This document shows positions 1-9,209 of a DNA stretch of 64,000 nt, piece by piece. The translations under genes and the position numbers were made by a program. Under the pieces are notes generated by a model. That model was not told where the DNA came from, made no database searches, and saw only the letters and a program-made list of their open reading frames with translations. This DNA is from Kuafuiihalomonas sp039024635 (GTDB lineage: Bacteria > Myxococcota > Kuafuiibacteriia > Kuafuiibacteriales > Kuafuiibacteriaceae), in NCBI GenBank assembly GCA_039024635.1, contig JBCCQA010000023.1, positions 33,278 to 97,277 on the forward strand, read 5' to 3'. Positions within the stretch are counted from its first letter, which is position 1. Every line of letters starts with the position of its first letter.

Positions 1-7
1 GGTCGGC

Positions 8-2311
8 TTGATGCTCATCTGCGGATTCTCTGGCGTCCCAAACGGCTGGATGGATGTCTCGCTATTCCTGCTCGCGGCCTTCTACGCACTCCAAGGAATC
101 GACGTAGGCTCGGCCTTGTCCCTACTCAGCCCGAGAGCAGCTCAACTCAGGGAGGCCATTCTCGGCAGTGCTTCCGGCTCCATCTCCTACGAAGCGGCCG
201 CCTCGTTTCGCGAGGCGGCGAAGTACGCCGTGTACGGGGCGGTCGTCTGGGCCGCCCGGGCACGTCGGCCGAAAGATGGCATGCTTAAAGTCGCACTCGC
301 TGTGACGGTGGGCTCTCTACTCATGGCCGCCATTCACATGGCCGTCGGGGAGCCGAAGCTCTACGCGATCTATCCTTGGAAGCTCGGGGCTGAGTTTCCT
401 TCGACTACTCTCGTCAACCCAAACCACGCCGCATCACTCTGCGGAATGGCCGCGTTCGCGGCAGCTGCGCTCGCGTCTAGCGAACGCCGCCGAAGGCGGA
501 GAGCCTTCCTGATCCTGGCGGCCTTTGGGCTTGGATGTGTTTGTCTGTTCCAGGACTCGCTCGCGGGCAGCGCCTCCTTTCTCGGAATGCTCCTACTGGG
601 GGCGGTGCTCGCCCACCGAACTGTCCACAGCAGCCCGATCTTGAAGAGATGGACCTTCGTCGGGGCTGCGACGGCTCTCCTGGTCGTCGTCATTTCCGGG
701 CTGCGCTTCGTTGCCATTGGAAACTTCGAGCAGGCGCTTGGTCCAAAGCTCGATGGAGTCCGTGACGTTCAGGGTATCGTACAGGACCACTGGTTGCTGG
801 GCATCGGTCGCGGCTCCTTCGTATCCGTCTATCCTCACTACAAGACGAGTGAACTCAACCTGACCTTCAGTTTCCCCGAGAACCTCCTGGCTCAACACGT
901 GACCGAGTCTGGCCTCGTCATCGGACTCATGACCGTGGGGCTGCTCTTCACGATGGCGATCGGACAAAGGGCCCGGCCGCAAGCGCGGGAACGATGGCTA
1001 CAGTGCGGTTCAGCTTTCTTCTTGGTCCATGAAAGCCTCGACTTCGGGAGCGAGATACCTGGACTGATGCTTCTGTTTCTTACGCTGGTGTGCGCCCAGA
1101 AGACGACCGGAAGACGTACGATTCGAAGGCGAGGATACGGGACTATTCCACTCACCATCGTCGGAGTCGGGCTGCTCATCGCCACCGCAATGGCAGCTCA
1201 CCGAGGAGACCTCGATAGAGCCGAAAGGCGAATCGACGACATGCTTGGGTCATCCACCCCGCGGCCAGGACGACTGGAACTTGCGGAGGCTTACTCTCAT
1301 CGCCATTTCGCAAACGGAGTCATGTGGACCAAGCTCGCCAACTTGCAGGAACTGAGTATCGAGACCACAGCCGACCTCGGCAAGGCGCTGGAGACCGTCA
1401 ATCGAGGGCTACTGACCCATCCGACCTATCCTGACGTCCACCTGGTGGCGGGCCGACTCTTGATCTTGGCCGGGCACCGACGACAAGGCCTCGGGGAGTT
1501 TCGCCGAGCATGGGAACTGGCCTGGAACGGCAGACGGGTCGCCGAACAGATCGTCAAGCGCGTGGCCGAACCTTCGGACTTGGAGGTTGTGTTGCCTCGA
1601 AGGCCAGACGGAGTCACACCCGAACCAGGCGCGGCCGCTTGGCTTTCGAAGTGGGCTCGCCTGCATGCGCCTGAGCCTCGCTACCGGGCCAAGATGAGAG
1701 AGCTCCTACCCCCAGCTGAGTCCGTGAGTTCTCCGGCACTGCTGAATAGACTCCGCTCGGAGGCTTCTGCTCTGGGCCGAAGCGAACTGGCGCTCGACTA
1801 CGCCATGGCTTATTCAGACTTGGCGCCAGAGGACTGTTTGGGATGGCGCACCCTCTGGAAGCTGTGCATGGACCTGGAACGCAAATCTGAGGCCCAGGAG
1901 GCGTGGCGCCGGCTCGGGTCCTGCGCCGGCGACGGTGGCGAGCTGGCCTTGGGACGTCTGGAGAAGCTCATCGCGACCTCGAGCGTCACCGTCGACGGCG
2001 AACTGATTAGGGAGATCACTTCTCAGACTCGAGGTCCGGCCCGAAACAAGGTCATGACCATTGGGGCCGAGGTACTGATGGCGCAGGGCGACTGGCTAGA
2101 GGCCGAGGCCTTCGCCTCGATTGGCCTGAAGACACGCCCGGACAACATTCGACTTCGGCTGGTGAGGGCACGGGCCTACGCCGCCTTGGGTCGAACGCGG
2201 AGTGCTCGCCGTGACTTGGAGCACATCCTCAAACAGTCCCCTGAGCACAAGCGCGCTCGCAGACTCCTCGAAACATGGAACAATGAGGCGTCCGGAGGGG
2301 GACCGCCATGA
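8..2311 (+). CDS. O-antigen polymerase/ligase-like (Wzy/WaaL) membrane protein with C-terminal TPR region, 5' end probably outside window
   Basis: Likely polymerises or ligates polysaccharide repeat units at the periplasmic face of the inner membrane. The first ~365 residues contain several hydrophobic segments, an NPNHAA motif near residue 138 typical of the Wzy_C/O-antigen ligase family, a periplasmic loop with a 'GIGRGSF' stretch near 264, and an HESLDF motif near 344 that resembles the conserved His of the family. The C-terminal half (about 400-767) is soluble, rich in Leu/Ala helices and looks like tetratricopeptide repeats, an arrangement known in some bacterial Wzy proteins. The frame is open to the window edge and the apparent TTG start at 8 is followed by few N-terminal helices, so the true start is probably upstream. 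Its stop overlaps the next gene by ATGA, so it heads the export operon. Confidence 0.72.
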   Translation: MMLICGFSGVPNGWMDVSLFLLAAFYALQGIDVGSALSLLSPRAAQLREAILGSASGSISYEAAASFREAAKYAVYGAVVWAARARRPKDGMLKVALAVTVGSLLMAAIHMAVGEPKLYAIYPWKLGAEFPSTTLVNPNHAASLCGMAAFAAAALASSERRRRRRAFLILAAFGLGCVCLFQDSLAGSASFLGMLLLGAVLAHRTVHSSPILKRWTFVGAATALLVVVISGLRFVAIGNFEQALGPKLDGVRDVQGIVQDHWLLGIGRGSFVSVYPHYKTSELNLTFSFPENLLAQHVTESGLVIGLMTVGLLFTMAIGQRARPQARERWLQCGSAFFLVHESLDFGSEIPGLMLLFLTLVCAQKTTGRRTIRRRGYGTIPLTIVGVGLLIATAMAAHRGDLDRAERRIDDMLGSSTPRPGRLELAEAYSHRHFANGVMWTKLANLQELSIETTADLGKALETVNRGLLTHPTYPDVHLVAGRLLILAGHRRQGLGEFRRAWELAWNGRRVAEQIVKRVAEPSDLEVVLPRRPDGVTPEPGAAAWLSKWARLHAPEPRYRAKMRELLPPAESVSSPALLNRLRSEASALGRSELALDYAMAYSDLAPEDCLGWRTLWKLCMDLERKSEAQEAWRRLGSCAGDGGELALGRLEKLIATSSVTVDGELIREITSQTRGPARNKVMTIGAEVLMAQGDWLEAEAFASIGLKTRPDNIRLRLVRARAYAALGRTRSARRDLEHILKQSPEHKRARRLLETWNNEASGGGPP

Positions 2312-2904
2312 CGCTTTCCTCGGCTGCTCGCGTATTGATCTGCAGTCTCCTCGGGGGAGCCGCGTGTCGCTCCACGTCGGTCCCCCCCGAAGCCCTTCAG
2401 CCCCTCCCGATCGTATCGGATGCCCTAGATGTGGGTGACGCGATCGAAGTGAGGGTGTTTCGCGAGCCCGACTTGGCGGGCGTTTTTCAGATCGGCACAT
2501 CAGGGGAGATAGACTACCCCCTCATCGGGGCCATCATGGCGAAGGGCCACACTCCTCTGACGCTTCAGTCCGAAATCGAAGCACTCCTCGAGGACGGTTA
2601 TCTGGTCGATGCCCAGGTGACCGTGCTCGTTAAGGAACGAGCCTCTCGAAAGATCCACGTGCTGGGCGCCGTACAGAAGCCGGGCTCCTTTCCCTTCGAG
2701 CCTGGTATGACCGTCATTCAAGCCATCACCAATGCTGGCGGGTTCTCTCAGCTAGCAGCACAGAACAGCGTCACCATCACACGCCGACGGGACGGTGAAG
2801 AAGTCTCGTTTCAAGTAAGGGTCGGGAGCATCCAGTCTGGGTCATCTCCGAACGTCTATCTCCAACCCCTGGATATCATCTTTGTTCGAGAGGCCATATT
2901 TTGA
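2308..2904 (+). CDS. Polysaccharide export lipoprotein (Wza/OPX type, short form)
   Basis: Outer-membrane or periplasmic polysaccharide export protein. The N-terminus is a lipoprotein signal ending in a GGAAC lipobox (Cys20). A Poly_export domain begins near residue 40 ('DALDVGDAIEVRVF...PDLAG', 'GEIDYPLIG') and one SLBB domain follows ('IHVLGAVQKPGSF...ITNAGGFS'). At 198 residues it is much shorter than E. coli Wza (about 380), so it has one SLBB and lacks the C-terminal amphipathic helix of Wza. Such short OPX proteins usually work with a separate outer-membrane porin. The ATG overlaps the stop of the upstream gene (ATGA), and its own stop overlaps the TTG start of the Wzc-like kinase. Confidence 0.9.
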   Translation: MTLSSAARVLICSLLGGAACRSTSVPPEALQPLPIVSDALDVGDAIEVRVFREPDLAGVFQIGTSGEIDYPLIGAIMAKGHTPLTLQSEIEALLEDGYLVDAQVTVLVKERASRKIHVLGAVQKPGSFPFEPGMTVIQAITNAGGFSQLAAQNSVTITRRRDGEEVSFQVRVGSIQSGSSPNVYLQPLDIIFVREAIF

Positions 2905-5045
2905 GAAACGAATCACAACAGGGCTCTAGCAATCCCCTGGGCCTCGACCCTGCCGAAATCTTGCGTTCGTTGAGGAAGAGATGGCCGATCGCCCTCTTCG
3001 CCTTCGTCCTCCTGACCGCATCCGCCGTCTTTGCGACCACCCGAATTCCGCCTCAGTATCAAAGTCGCGCCCGCCTCATCATGGACCCTACGACGCCTAG
3101 AGTCCTTGATGAGGGTGCGGCTCTGGACGAAGCGGCCGAGCGCTATCGACGACAGTCCGAGTTCGTCAATACCCAGATGAAGGTCATCAAGAGTCGGCCT
3201 GTGCTCTTGGATGCCGTGATGCAGTCACAATTGCGAGAAGACGATGCATTCTTCTCGGAACGCGGCCTTTTGAAGGAACGGAGCAACGAAGACCTCGCCA
3301 ACATTCTCGAGGACATGACGTCCGTCTCTCACTCCAAGACCAACAGTCTCGTGGACATCTCCGTCCGAGCTTTTGCGCCGGACAGGGCCGCCCGACTTGC
3401 CGATGCCATCGGCCAGGCCTACATCGACTACTCTCTAGAGCAGCGGCTCGAGGGTGCGCGCCAGGCTTCTCGCTGGCTCGATCAACGCGTGGTCGAGCTC
3501 GCTCGGGATCTGGAGACCAAAGAGGGACAGCTTCAGAGCTTTCGCGAACAGAACCTACTTGTCTCCCTGTCTCTGGAGGATCGCCAGAACATGTCGTCCT
3601 CGCGCCTGTCCCTGCTGAACGAGCGCTTGATGGATACGAAGAGCCGATTGTTCGAGAAGGAAGCGTTTCAGCAGGCCTTTGGAACCGAATCCATGGACGG
3701 CCTCGCTCAGTCCAGTCTGGCATCGGCCGAGAAAGTCTCGGTCATCGGTGACCTCCGGAGCGACTTGGTCAAGCTGAGACTGGAGCGCGCCCAGCTGGCC
3801 ACTCGCTACGAGGAGAAGCATCCCGAAATGCAGGCCATACAACGGCGGATGGAAGAGGTCGTCCATGCTCTGGAACTCGAGGAAGGGGTGCTCCGACAGT
3901 CCATGCTTCGCGAGATCGACGGCTTGAAAGAGACCATCTCTTCGCTGGAGTCGGAGATGGAAAAGGAGAAGCGAGAAGCCCTGGCCATCAACTCCGTAGG
4001 ACTCAAGTACGCACAGCTGAGCCGGGATGCCGATAATACGAGAGAGATCTACCAGAGCCTTCTCCGTCGACAGAGCGAGGTCGAGCTGTCGGGCCTACTC
4101 GAAGCCAACTTCGTACGCTGGTTCCAAAGAGCAGAACCAAAGGGGGTCCCCGTAAGTCCCTCGATGCTCAAGAACAGCCTGCTGGGGGCAGCGGCTGGAA
4201 TCCTGCTTGCCCTCCTGATCGTCTTGGGAACCGCGCTTCTCGACAACTCGATTCATGGACGCGAAGACATCGAGGCGCTAGGCCTGGCCTTTCTTGGCGT
4301 GTACCCAAGGATTCTCACGCCCATCCGAAGAAAAGAGTCATCGAGCCTAGACGAGAAGACGCCTGAACGTGATCTCTTTGTCCTCGAGAATCCGAGCAGC
4401 CAGGCTGCCGAGTGCGCTCGCTCCATCAGAACGAACCTCATTTTCATGAGTACAGGGAGACCGCTGAAGAAGATCCTCATCAGCTCTCCCAGGCCAAGCG
4501 AGGGCAAGACGACCACGACCATAGCGCTAGGTGTGACCATGGCTCAGGCTGGAAACCGCGTCCTCCTGGTCGACACCGATCTCCGCCGACCGAGCCTTCA
4601 TCGTTCGTTCAGCATTCCGAGGTCGGATGGACTGACCAACCTGTTGCTCGGCGATGAACCGGACAAGGCAATCAAGGCATCGAGTACCCCGAACATGGAC
4701 ATTCTTCCATGCGGACGGATTCCACCCAATCCCTCCGAGCTCCTACATACGGCTCGCTTTCACGAGGTCATCGACCGTCTGGCCGAGTCCTATGATCGAA
4801 TCCTCTTCGACAGTCCCCCTCTGTGCGCCGTCGTAGATTCCACGATCCTGTCCAAGATCGTAGACGGTACCCTCATCGTCGCTCTCTCGGACGACACTCC
4901 TAAAGAATCTCTTCGACAGGCCATATCGCGCCTTCGGGACGTGGATGCAAACATCCTGGGTGTAGTGTTGAATGACTTCGAGTCTTCCCGAGAAGACTAT
5001 GGCTACGGCTACAACTACAGCTACAAGGCAGTCGAAGAGCATTGA
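2901..5045 (+). CDS. Wzc-like chain-length determinant / bacterial tyrosine autokinase
   Basis: Inner-membrane polysaccharide co-polymerase fused to a BY-kinase. Residues ~13-110 form a Wzz domain with a first transmembrane helix (about 28-46). A long coiled-coil periplasmic region follows (about 190-400), then a second helix near 423-445. The cytoplasmic kinase has a Walker A motif (SSPRPSEGKTTTT, about 527-539), Walker A' (LLVDTDLRRP) and Walker B (ILFDSPPL). The C-terminus ends in a Tyr cluster (five Tyr in the last 15 residues), the expected autophosphorylation site. The start is TTG, overlapping the upstream stop as TTGA. Export and chain length are therefore encoded together with the upstream OPX gene. 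Confidence 0.93.
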   Translation: MRNESQQGSSNPLGLDPAEILRSLRKRWPIALFAFVLLTASAVFATTRIPPQYQSRARLIMDPTTPRVLDEGAALDEAAERYRRQSEFVNTQMKVIKSRPVLLDAVMQSQLREDDAFFSERGLLKERSNEDLANILEDMTSVSHSKTNSLVDISVRAFAPDRAARLADAIGQAYIDYSLEQRLEGARQASRWLDQRVVELARDLETKEGQLQSFREQNLLVSLSLEDRQNMSSSRLSLLNERLMDTKSRLFEKEAFQQAFGTESMDGLAQSSLASAEKVSVIGDLRSDLVKLRLERAQLATRYEEKHPEMQAIQRRMEEVVHALELEEGVLRQSMLREIDGLKETISSLESEMEKEKREALAINSVGLKYAQLSRDADNTREIYQSLLRRQSEVELSGLLEANFVRWFQRAEPKGVPVSPSMLKNSLLGAAAGILLALLIVLGTALLDNSIHGREDIEALGLAFLGVYPRILTPIRRKESSSLDEKTPERDLFVLENPSSQAAECARSIRTNLIFMSTGRPLKKILISSPRPSEGKTTTTIALGVTMAQAGNRVLLVDTDLRRPSLHRSFSIPRSDGLTNLLLGDEPDKAIKASSTPNMDILPCGRIPPNPSELLHTARFHEVIDRLAESYDRILFDSPPLCAVVDSTILSKIVDGTLIVALSDDTPKESLRQAISRLRDVDANILGVVLNDFESSREDYGYGYNYSYKAVEEH

Positions 5046-5063
5046 CCCTGCCATCTCGCGGAC

Positions 5064-6479
5064 ATGGGCCATTCCAACATACATCTCAACGCGAGCGCCC
5101 TTCTTCTGGTGCTCTTGTCTGCTCTATCGGTCACGATGTGGCCGGTCGTAGGGGCAGCGACCATTTCGGCCGTCGCGCTTCTGCTGATTCTGGTGGCTGC
5201 GAGCCGTATTCGAAGTCCATCCACTGGCCCTTCATCGAGTCTCGCTAAACCCCCATCAGTAACCGCGCTCGCGCCAACGACAGGAAAGCAGCTCCTCAGG
5301 CTCTTGCTCTTGGCTCTGGGCATTCGGATGGCTATCTCTCTGCTCGTCAACTCGACTACCCTTTGGCTCTCCTTTTCTCCCGACGCCATCGGATGGGAGA
5401 ATCTAGGTACTCTCTTTCGTGACTACCTGCTGGGTCGCCAGATCGATCCCCCATCATTTCTTCAGAGCTTTCAGTCTCAGACCTTTTACGCCAGCTTGAA
5501 CGGCTTGTTCTTGCTGGCCTTTGGATCCTCTCGCTTTACTGCCTCGCTCTTCAACTGCTTCGTCGGCGTCGGCGTAGCCCTCCTGTCTGCGCAGCTGGCT
5601 AGGAGGCTTCATGGCGAAGAGGCGCGGCGACGATGTCTTCTCCTATGCCTGTTCTTTCCATCTCTGGTTCTGTGGTCAGGCCTCAATCTCCGTGAGGTAT
5701 GGGCGCACGGTGCCATTCTACTCTTCGTTCTCAGCGGCATGAGAATCCGAGAGCGCGTAGACCTGGTCTCCCTCAGCTTGTTGTTCGGCGCACTCTTCGC
5801 CGTCGGTCTTTTGCGCCCATACCTCATTCCGCTTCTAGGCCTGTCGCTAGCGGCCTCCTTCTTCGTCATTCGGCTTCGGCAGCTGCCAGCCATCGTAGCG
5901 GCGATCTTGGCTCTGGTCATGGTTTCTAAGAGCTTCGACTTCGGGCTGTTCGGTGTCGACGAGCTCATCTCCGTCGAGAGCCTGCAAACCGCCCAGCGGC
6001 TTCGAAGTGGTCTCGCGTATGGAGGAAGTGCCTACGGCCAAAACGCGGATACCTCCACGCTGTCGGGAGCGCTGACCTACCTTCCTTGGGGGCTGCTCCA
6101 GTTCTACTTCTCTCCGCTGCCGTGGTCCGTCCGGAGTTGGCAGCAGCTCTTGGCGGCGCCTGAGGTCTTCATCTGGGCCGGTTTGGCCTACCAGGGCTTT
6201 CGTCAGATTCTCAGTGATCTGGCCCGCAAAGGAACCGCATCCGTTCTCCCCGTCCTCGTCGTCCTTACCCTGTCTCTTGCCTACAGCCTGGTCTCAGGTA
6301 ACGAAGGCACTGCTTTCCGACATCGTGCTCAAGTCGTCGTGCTTATCCTTCCCTTCACCGCAGCATGGCAGACGCGTCGCTCCAGGACAGCCGAGCAAGG
6401 CGGCTCTCGACTGGATGCGAGTTCAAGAATCCAGGGACCGGAGCCGGCTTCGGGAACGGCGGCGGGCCACTATGCCTGA
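5064..6479 (+). CDS. Polytopic membrane protein of the polysaccharide locus, function unknown
   Basis: A 471-residue protein with about ten hydrophobic segments. Between helices 2 and 3 lies a ~50-residue polar loop. A conserved-looking 'NLREVWAHGAILLF' sits near residue 215 and a ~70-residue extracytoplasmic loop near 300-350 ('RLRSGLAYGGSAYGQ'). The pattern fits GT39/dolichyl-mannosyltransferase-like or EpsG/Wzy-like proteins of EPS loci, but no diagnostic motif is seen. It starts 18 bp after the kinase and its stop overlaps the next glycosyltransferase start, so it is part of the same operon. It could be a second polymerase or a lipid-linked sugar transferase. Confidence 0.7.
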   Translation: MGHSNIHLNASALLLVLLSALSVTMWPVVGAATISAVALLLILVAASRIRSPSTGPSSSLAKPPSVTALAPTTGKQLLRLLLLALGIRMAISLLVNSTTLWLSFSPDAIGWENLGTLFRDYLLGRQIDPPSFLQSFQSQTFYASLNGLFLLAFGSSRFTASLFNCFVGVGVALLSAQLARRLHGEEARRRCLLLCLFFPSLVLWSGLNLREVWAHGAILLFVLSGMRIRERVDLVSLSLLFGALFAVGLLRPYLIPLLGLSLAASFFVIRLRQLPAIVAAILALVMVSKSFDFGLFGVDELISVESLQTAQRLRSGLAYGGSAYGQNADTSTLSGALTYLPWGLLQFYFSPLPWSVRSWQQLLAAPEVFIWAGLAYQGFRQILSDLARKGTASVLPVLVVLTLSLAYSLVSGNEGTAFRHRAQVVVLILPFTAAWQTRRSRTAEQGGSRLDASSRIQGPEPASGTAAGHYA

Positions 6480-7674
6480 GAGTGAGCAAGAGCTCCTGTT
6501 CCTCACTTGGGACGGCCCAAACACAAAGTACGTCGAGGGACTCTTCGCCCCAATGCTCGCCAGCCTCGGCCGTCCGGCTTCGGTGCTGCAGCTGACCTAT
6601 GCTCCCACAGAGACGACGTCCAAGGTCCGCGCGGCCGTTCGAGAGCTGGGGCTCGAGTATCAGGCCATACCCATCGCTGCTCCAAAGGACGGCCGAGGCG
6701 CTTTCCTAACTGGGCTCATGTCTGCTCGACGCCACCTCGAATCCGCGTTGAATCGAAGGCCCCCAAAGACCCTGATAGTTCGCTCAGTGCTTCCGTGGAT
6801 TCCGCTGCTGCCATCGACTCTTCACGGCCCGGTTCTCTTTGACACGGACGGGCTTCTCCCGGACGAGCGGCTAGAGGTCGGCGGGCCCGTGTCCAAGGCC
6901 GGCTATGTCCTTCTGCGGGGGCTGGAACTCGAGGCTTGCCGACGATCCCATGTCGTTCTGACGCGGACAAAGAGAGCAGCCGAGCTACTTCGCAGGCGAA
7001 GCCGCTGGCTGAGTTCTCGACCCATCTTGAAGGTACCCAACGGCAGAGATGCAAGGGTCTTTTACCCCAGCGAACCCGGGGAGCAGGACGCCCTTCGACG
7101 TGAACTCCAACTCCCGACCGGACGACCCATCGCAGTCATCATGGGCTCGATGGGTGAACAGTATCTTCCCAGCGCGACCCGAGACCTCGCCCTACGTCTG
7201 GCACGCGATCTGTCGGCCATCCCGCTCGTTCTGGCGCCGGACACGGCCAGGGCCGACCAATTCTTCGGCGACCTCCCTGAAGTGGTCATCCGCAGCGTTT
7301 CAACCACCCAGGTACCGAGCTACCTCCGTGCGTCGAGCCTGGGAATCGCCCTCCGAAGGGCCAGCTTCTCCCAACAGGGCGTTCATCCGCTCAAGGTGGG
7401 CGAGTTCCTGCTTTCCGGGCTTCCGGTCGTTTGCTCGCGGGCTATCGGTGACCTCGACGAGGATCTCGCGCACGCAGAGGGCGTATTCCTCGTATCGAGG
7501 GACGGTACCAAACTCGACGAGGTCGTGGACTGGGCGCGAGAGGCGTTGTCGTCGAACAGCTTCGCAGGCGGGTGTCGCCGCCTCGGGGAGCGACACTTTT
7601 CACTGAGCAGCTCTTCCAGCCGGTATGCAGAGGCGATTAGGATCGCTGAGGAGAGGGCGAGGGCAGACGGATGA
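6472..7674 (+). CDS. Glycosyltransferase, GT4/GT-B type
   Basis: Predicted cytoplasmic sugar transferase. The open frame extends upstream to 6214, but that part overlaps the membrane protein. The ATG at 6472 overlaps the preceding stop (8 bp), giving 400 residues starting MPESEQELLFLTWDGPN. The C-terminal GT-B half holds the usual elements: 'PIAVIMGSMGEQY' near residue 218, 'IPLVLAPD', and a nucleotide-sugar region 'ASFSQQGVHPLKVGEFLLSG' followed by 'LPVVCSRAIGDL'. The N-terminal half has the weak acceptor-domain pattern common in EPS loci. Donor and acceptor cannot be read from the sequence. Confidence 0.8.
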   Translation: MPESEQELLFLTWDGPNTKYVEGLFAPMLASLGRPASVLQLTYAPTETTSKVRAAVRELGLEYQAIPIAAPKDGRGAFLTGLMSARRHLESALNRRPPKTLIVRSVLPWIPLLPSTLHGPVLFDTDGLLPDERLEVGGPVSKAGYVLLRGLELEACRRSHVVLTRTKRAAELLRRRSRWLSSRPILKVPNGRDARVFYPSEPGEQDALRRELQLPTGRPIAVIMGSMGEQYLPSATRDLALRLARDLSAIPLVLAPDTARADQFFGDLPEVVIRSVSTTQVPSYLRASSLGIALRRASFSQQGVHPLKVGEFLLSGLPVVCSRAIGDLDEDLAHAEGVFLVSRDGTKLDEVVDWAREALSSNSFAGGCRRLGERHFSLSSSSSRYAEAIRIAEERARADG

Positions 7675-9209
7675 ATGAAGAGCCAGGCTCATCGCATTCC
7701 GATTCTTCAGCGAACGCTGCCCAGTGCCTCGGTCTGTTTGATCGCCAGCCCTTCTACTTCAAGACGGCCGATGGACGCGTCGTAGCAGGGCAAAGAGGCG
7801 CCGACGTTCTAAGTCAGCTTCCTGCGAATGAGCGAACGATAGATCCTTGCGCTCTTCTCTCAGTCCTCAGCTTTGAGCACATGCTGCATGAAGAGACTAT
7901 CCTGGAGTCGGTCCGCCGTGTTCCCTGCTGGAGCCGAATCTCGAAGCAGGGAGAAGCGACGGAGGTTCCGATTCCACCCCATGGGACGAGAGCGCACACA
8001 CCGGAGCAAGTGGCAGGAAACGTCTTCGCGATCCTCCGTCGTGAGATCCTGGCGTTCGCACGCGGACGCAGACGTGTGTATCTCCTGCTAAGCGGCGGAA
8101 TGGACAGCCGTATCGTCGCCACAGCCGTGCGCTCCTTGCAGCATGACGGCCTCCTAGAGGTTCCGGTCGAGTCCGTGACCTGGGGTCAGCCTGGAAGCAG
8201 AGACGTTCACTACGCTCGGGAATTGAGTCGTTCGCTCGGCTGGGTATGGCATCATGCAGAACTCACAGGTGAGACCTTTGCCCGTACCTTTGAAAGAACT
8301 GCGGGTCTTGTGGCAGGCGAAGTCGATCCCAAGCATGCACACCGATGGGATTGGTTCGAGACTGCGGACAAGGACGCCGTCGTCCTGGCGGCGACCTGGG
8401 GCGACAGTCTTGGCCGCGCGGAGTTCTCGCGCGTACATGTATCAAAACTCACGATTGCCCAACCTAGAGACCGATATCGCCTCCTGCGGACGGAAACCTA
8501 CGAGCAGGCATCCAAGGAGTTGATCCGGCGACGTACGCGGCACATTTGCCGTTTTGGAAAGCCTGATTCCGTGCGAGCGAGAGAACTCGAGCAACACACC
8601 TCGTACTTGAAAAGGATGCTCGGGAACACGCTCGATTTGATCGGAGAGTTCGTGCCGGTGGGCCAGCTTTTCACATCTCGCGAGATGACTCAGTACATCT
8701 TCAGCTTGGCTCCAAGCTCCCGAGACGACCGGGCCTATGAAGCCATCTTGCGCAAACACGCCCCCGACCTCCTTCGATTTGCTTGGGCCCGGACGGGTTT
8801 GGCTTACCGTGGGTCAGGTGAGAGCCAGGATGAGCTGAGCGTCGGTTTCCACGCCTACGGTCGCTGGCTCCGTTCGAATCTCCTGGAGATGCTGCATCAC
8901 CTTCTCTTCGAGAACGGCGCCCTGGCCAAGCTCGAGGTGGTCGACGAGCCTCAACTGAGATGGGCATTTCGTGAGCTCCAGAAAGAGCGTCTCGACGACG
9001 ACACCTCCCTGGCCACCCAGCTCTCGTGGCTTGCGGGTCTGTCTTGCGTAACGGAGAAGTTCGACGTGGGACCAGCCAGAGTCTCCCCACCGCGTTCACG
9101 CCTCCGAGGCCACCGACGTCGAGCTCTGGCCAGAGTCTCCCAGGTTGGACGTCGGATCTCTCGCCCCGCTCGCATGAAGCTACGCGATTTTCGCGGGAGG
9201 ATCTCATGA
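7671..9209 (+). CDS. Asparagine synthase-like amidotransferase (PP-loop), no glutaminase Cys
   Basis: ATP-dependent amide-forming enzyme of the AsnB C-terminal superfamily. A PP-loop (LLLSGGMDSRIV) lies at about residues 138-149, followed by conserved segments 'SVTWGQPGSRDVHYARELSRSLGW'-type and 'WGDSLGRAEF'-type positions. The N-terminal 120 residues do not begin with Met-Cys, the nucleophile of class II glutaminases, so glutamine hydrolysis is not expected from this chain. In polysaccharide loci such proteins are usually assigned to amidation of uronic acids. The C-terminal ~50 residues are strongly basic (Arg-rich). It overlaps both neighbours by ATGA, which ties it to sugar decoration with the downstream sulfotransferase. 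Confidence 0.8.
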   Translation: MNEEPGSSHSDSSANAAQCLGLFDRQPFYFKTADGRVVAGQRGADVLSQLPANERTIDPCALLSVLSFEHMLHEETILESVRRVPCWSRISKQGEATEVPIPPHGTRAHTPEQVAGNVFAILRREILAFARGRRRVYLLLSGGMDSRIVATAVRSLQHDGLLEVPVESVTWGQPGSRDVHYARELSRSLGWVWHHAELTGETFARTFERTAGLVAGEVDPKHAHRWDWFETADKDAVVLAATWGDSLGRAEFSRVHVSKLTIAQPRDRYRLLRTETYEQASKELIRRRTRHICRFGKPDSVRARELEQHTSYLKRMLGNTLDLIGEFVPVGQLFTSREMTQYIFSLAPSSRDDRAYEAILRKHAPDLLRFAWARTGLAYRGSGESQDELSVGFHAYGRWLRSNLLEMLHHLLFENGALAKLEVVDEPQLRWAFRELQKERLDDDTSLATQLSWLAGLSCVTEKFDVGPARVSPPRSRLRGHRRRALARVSQVGRRISRPARMKLRDFRGRIS

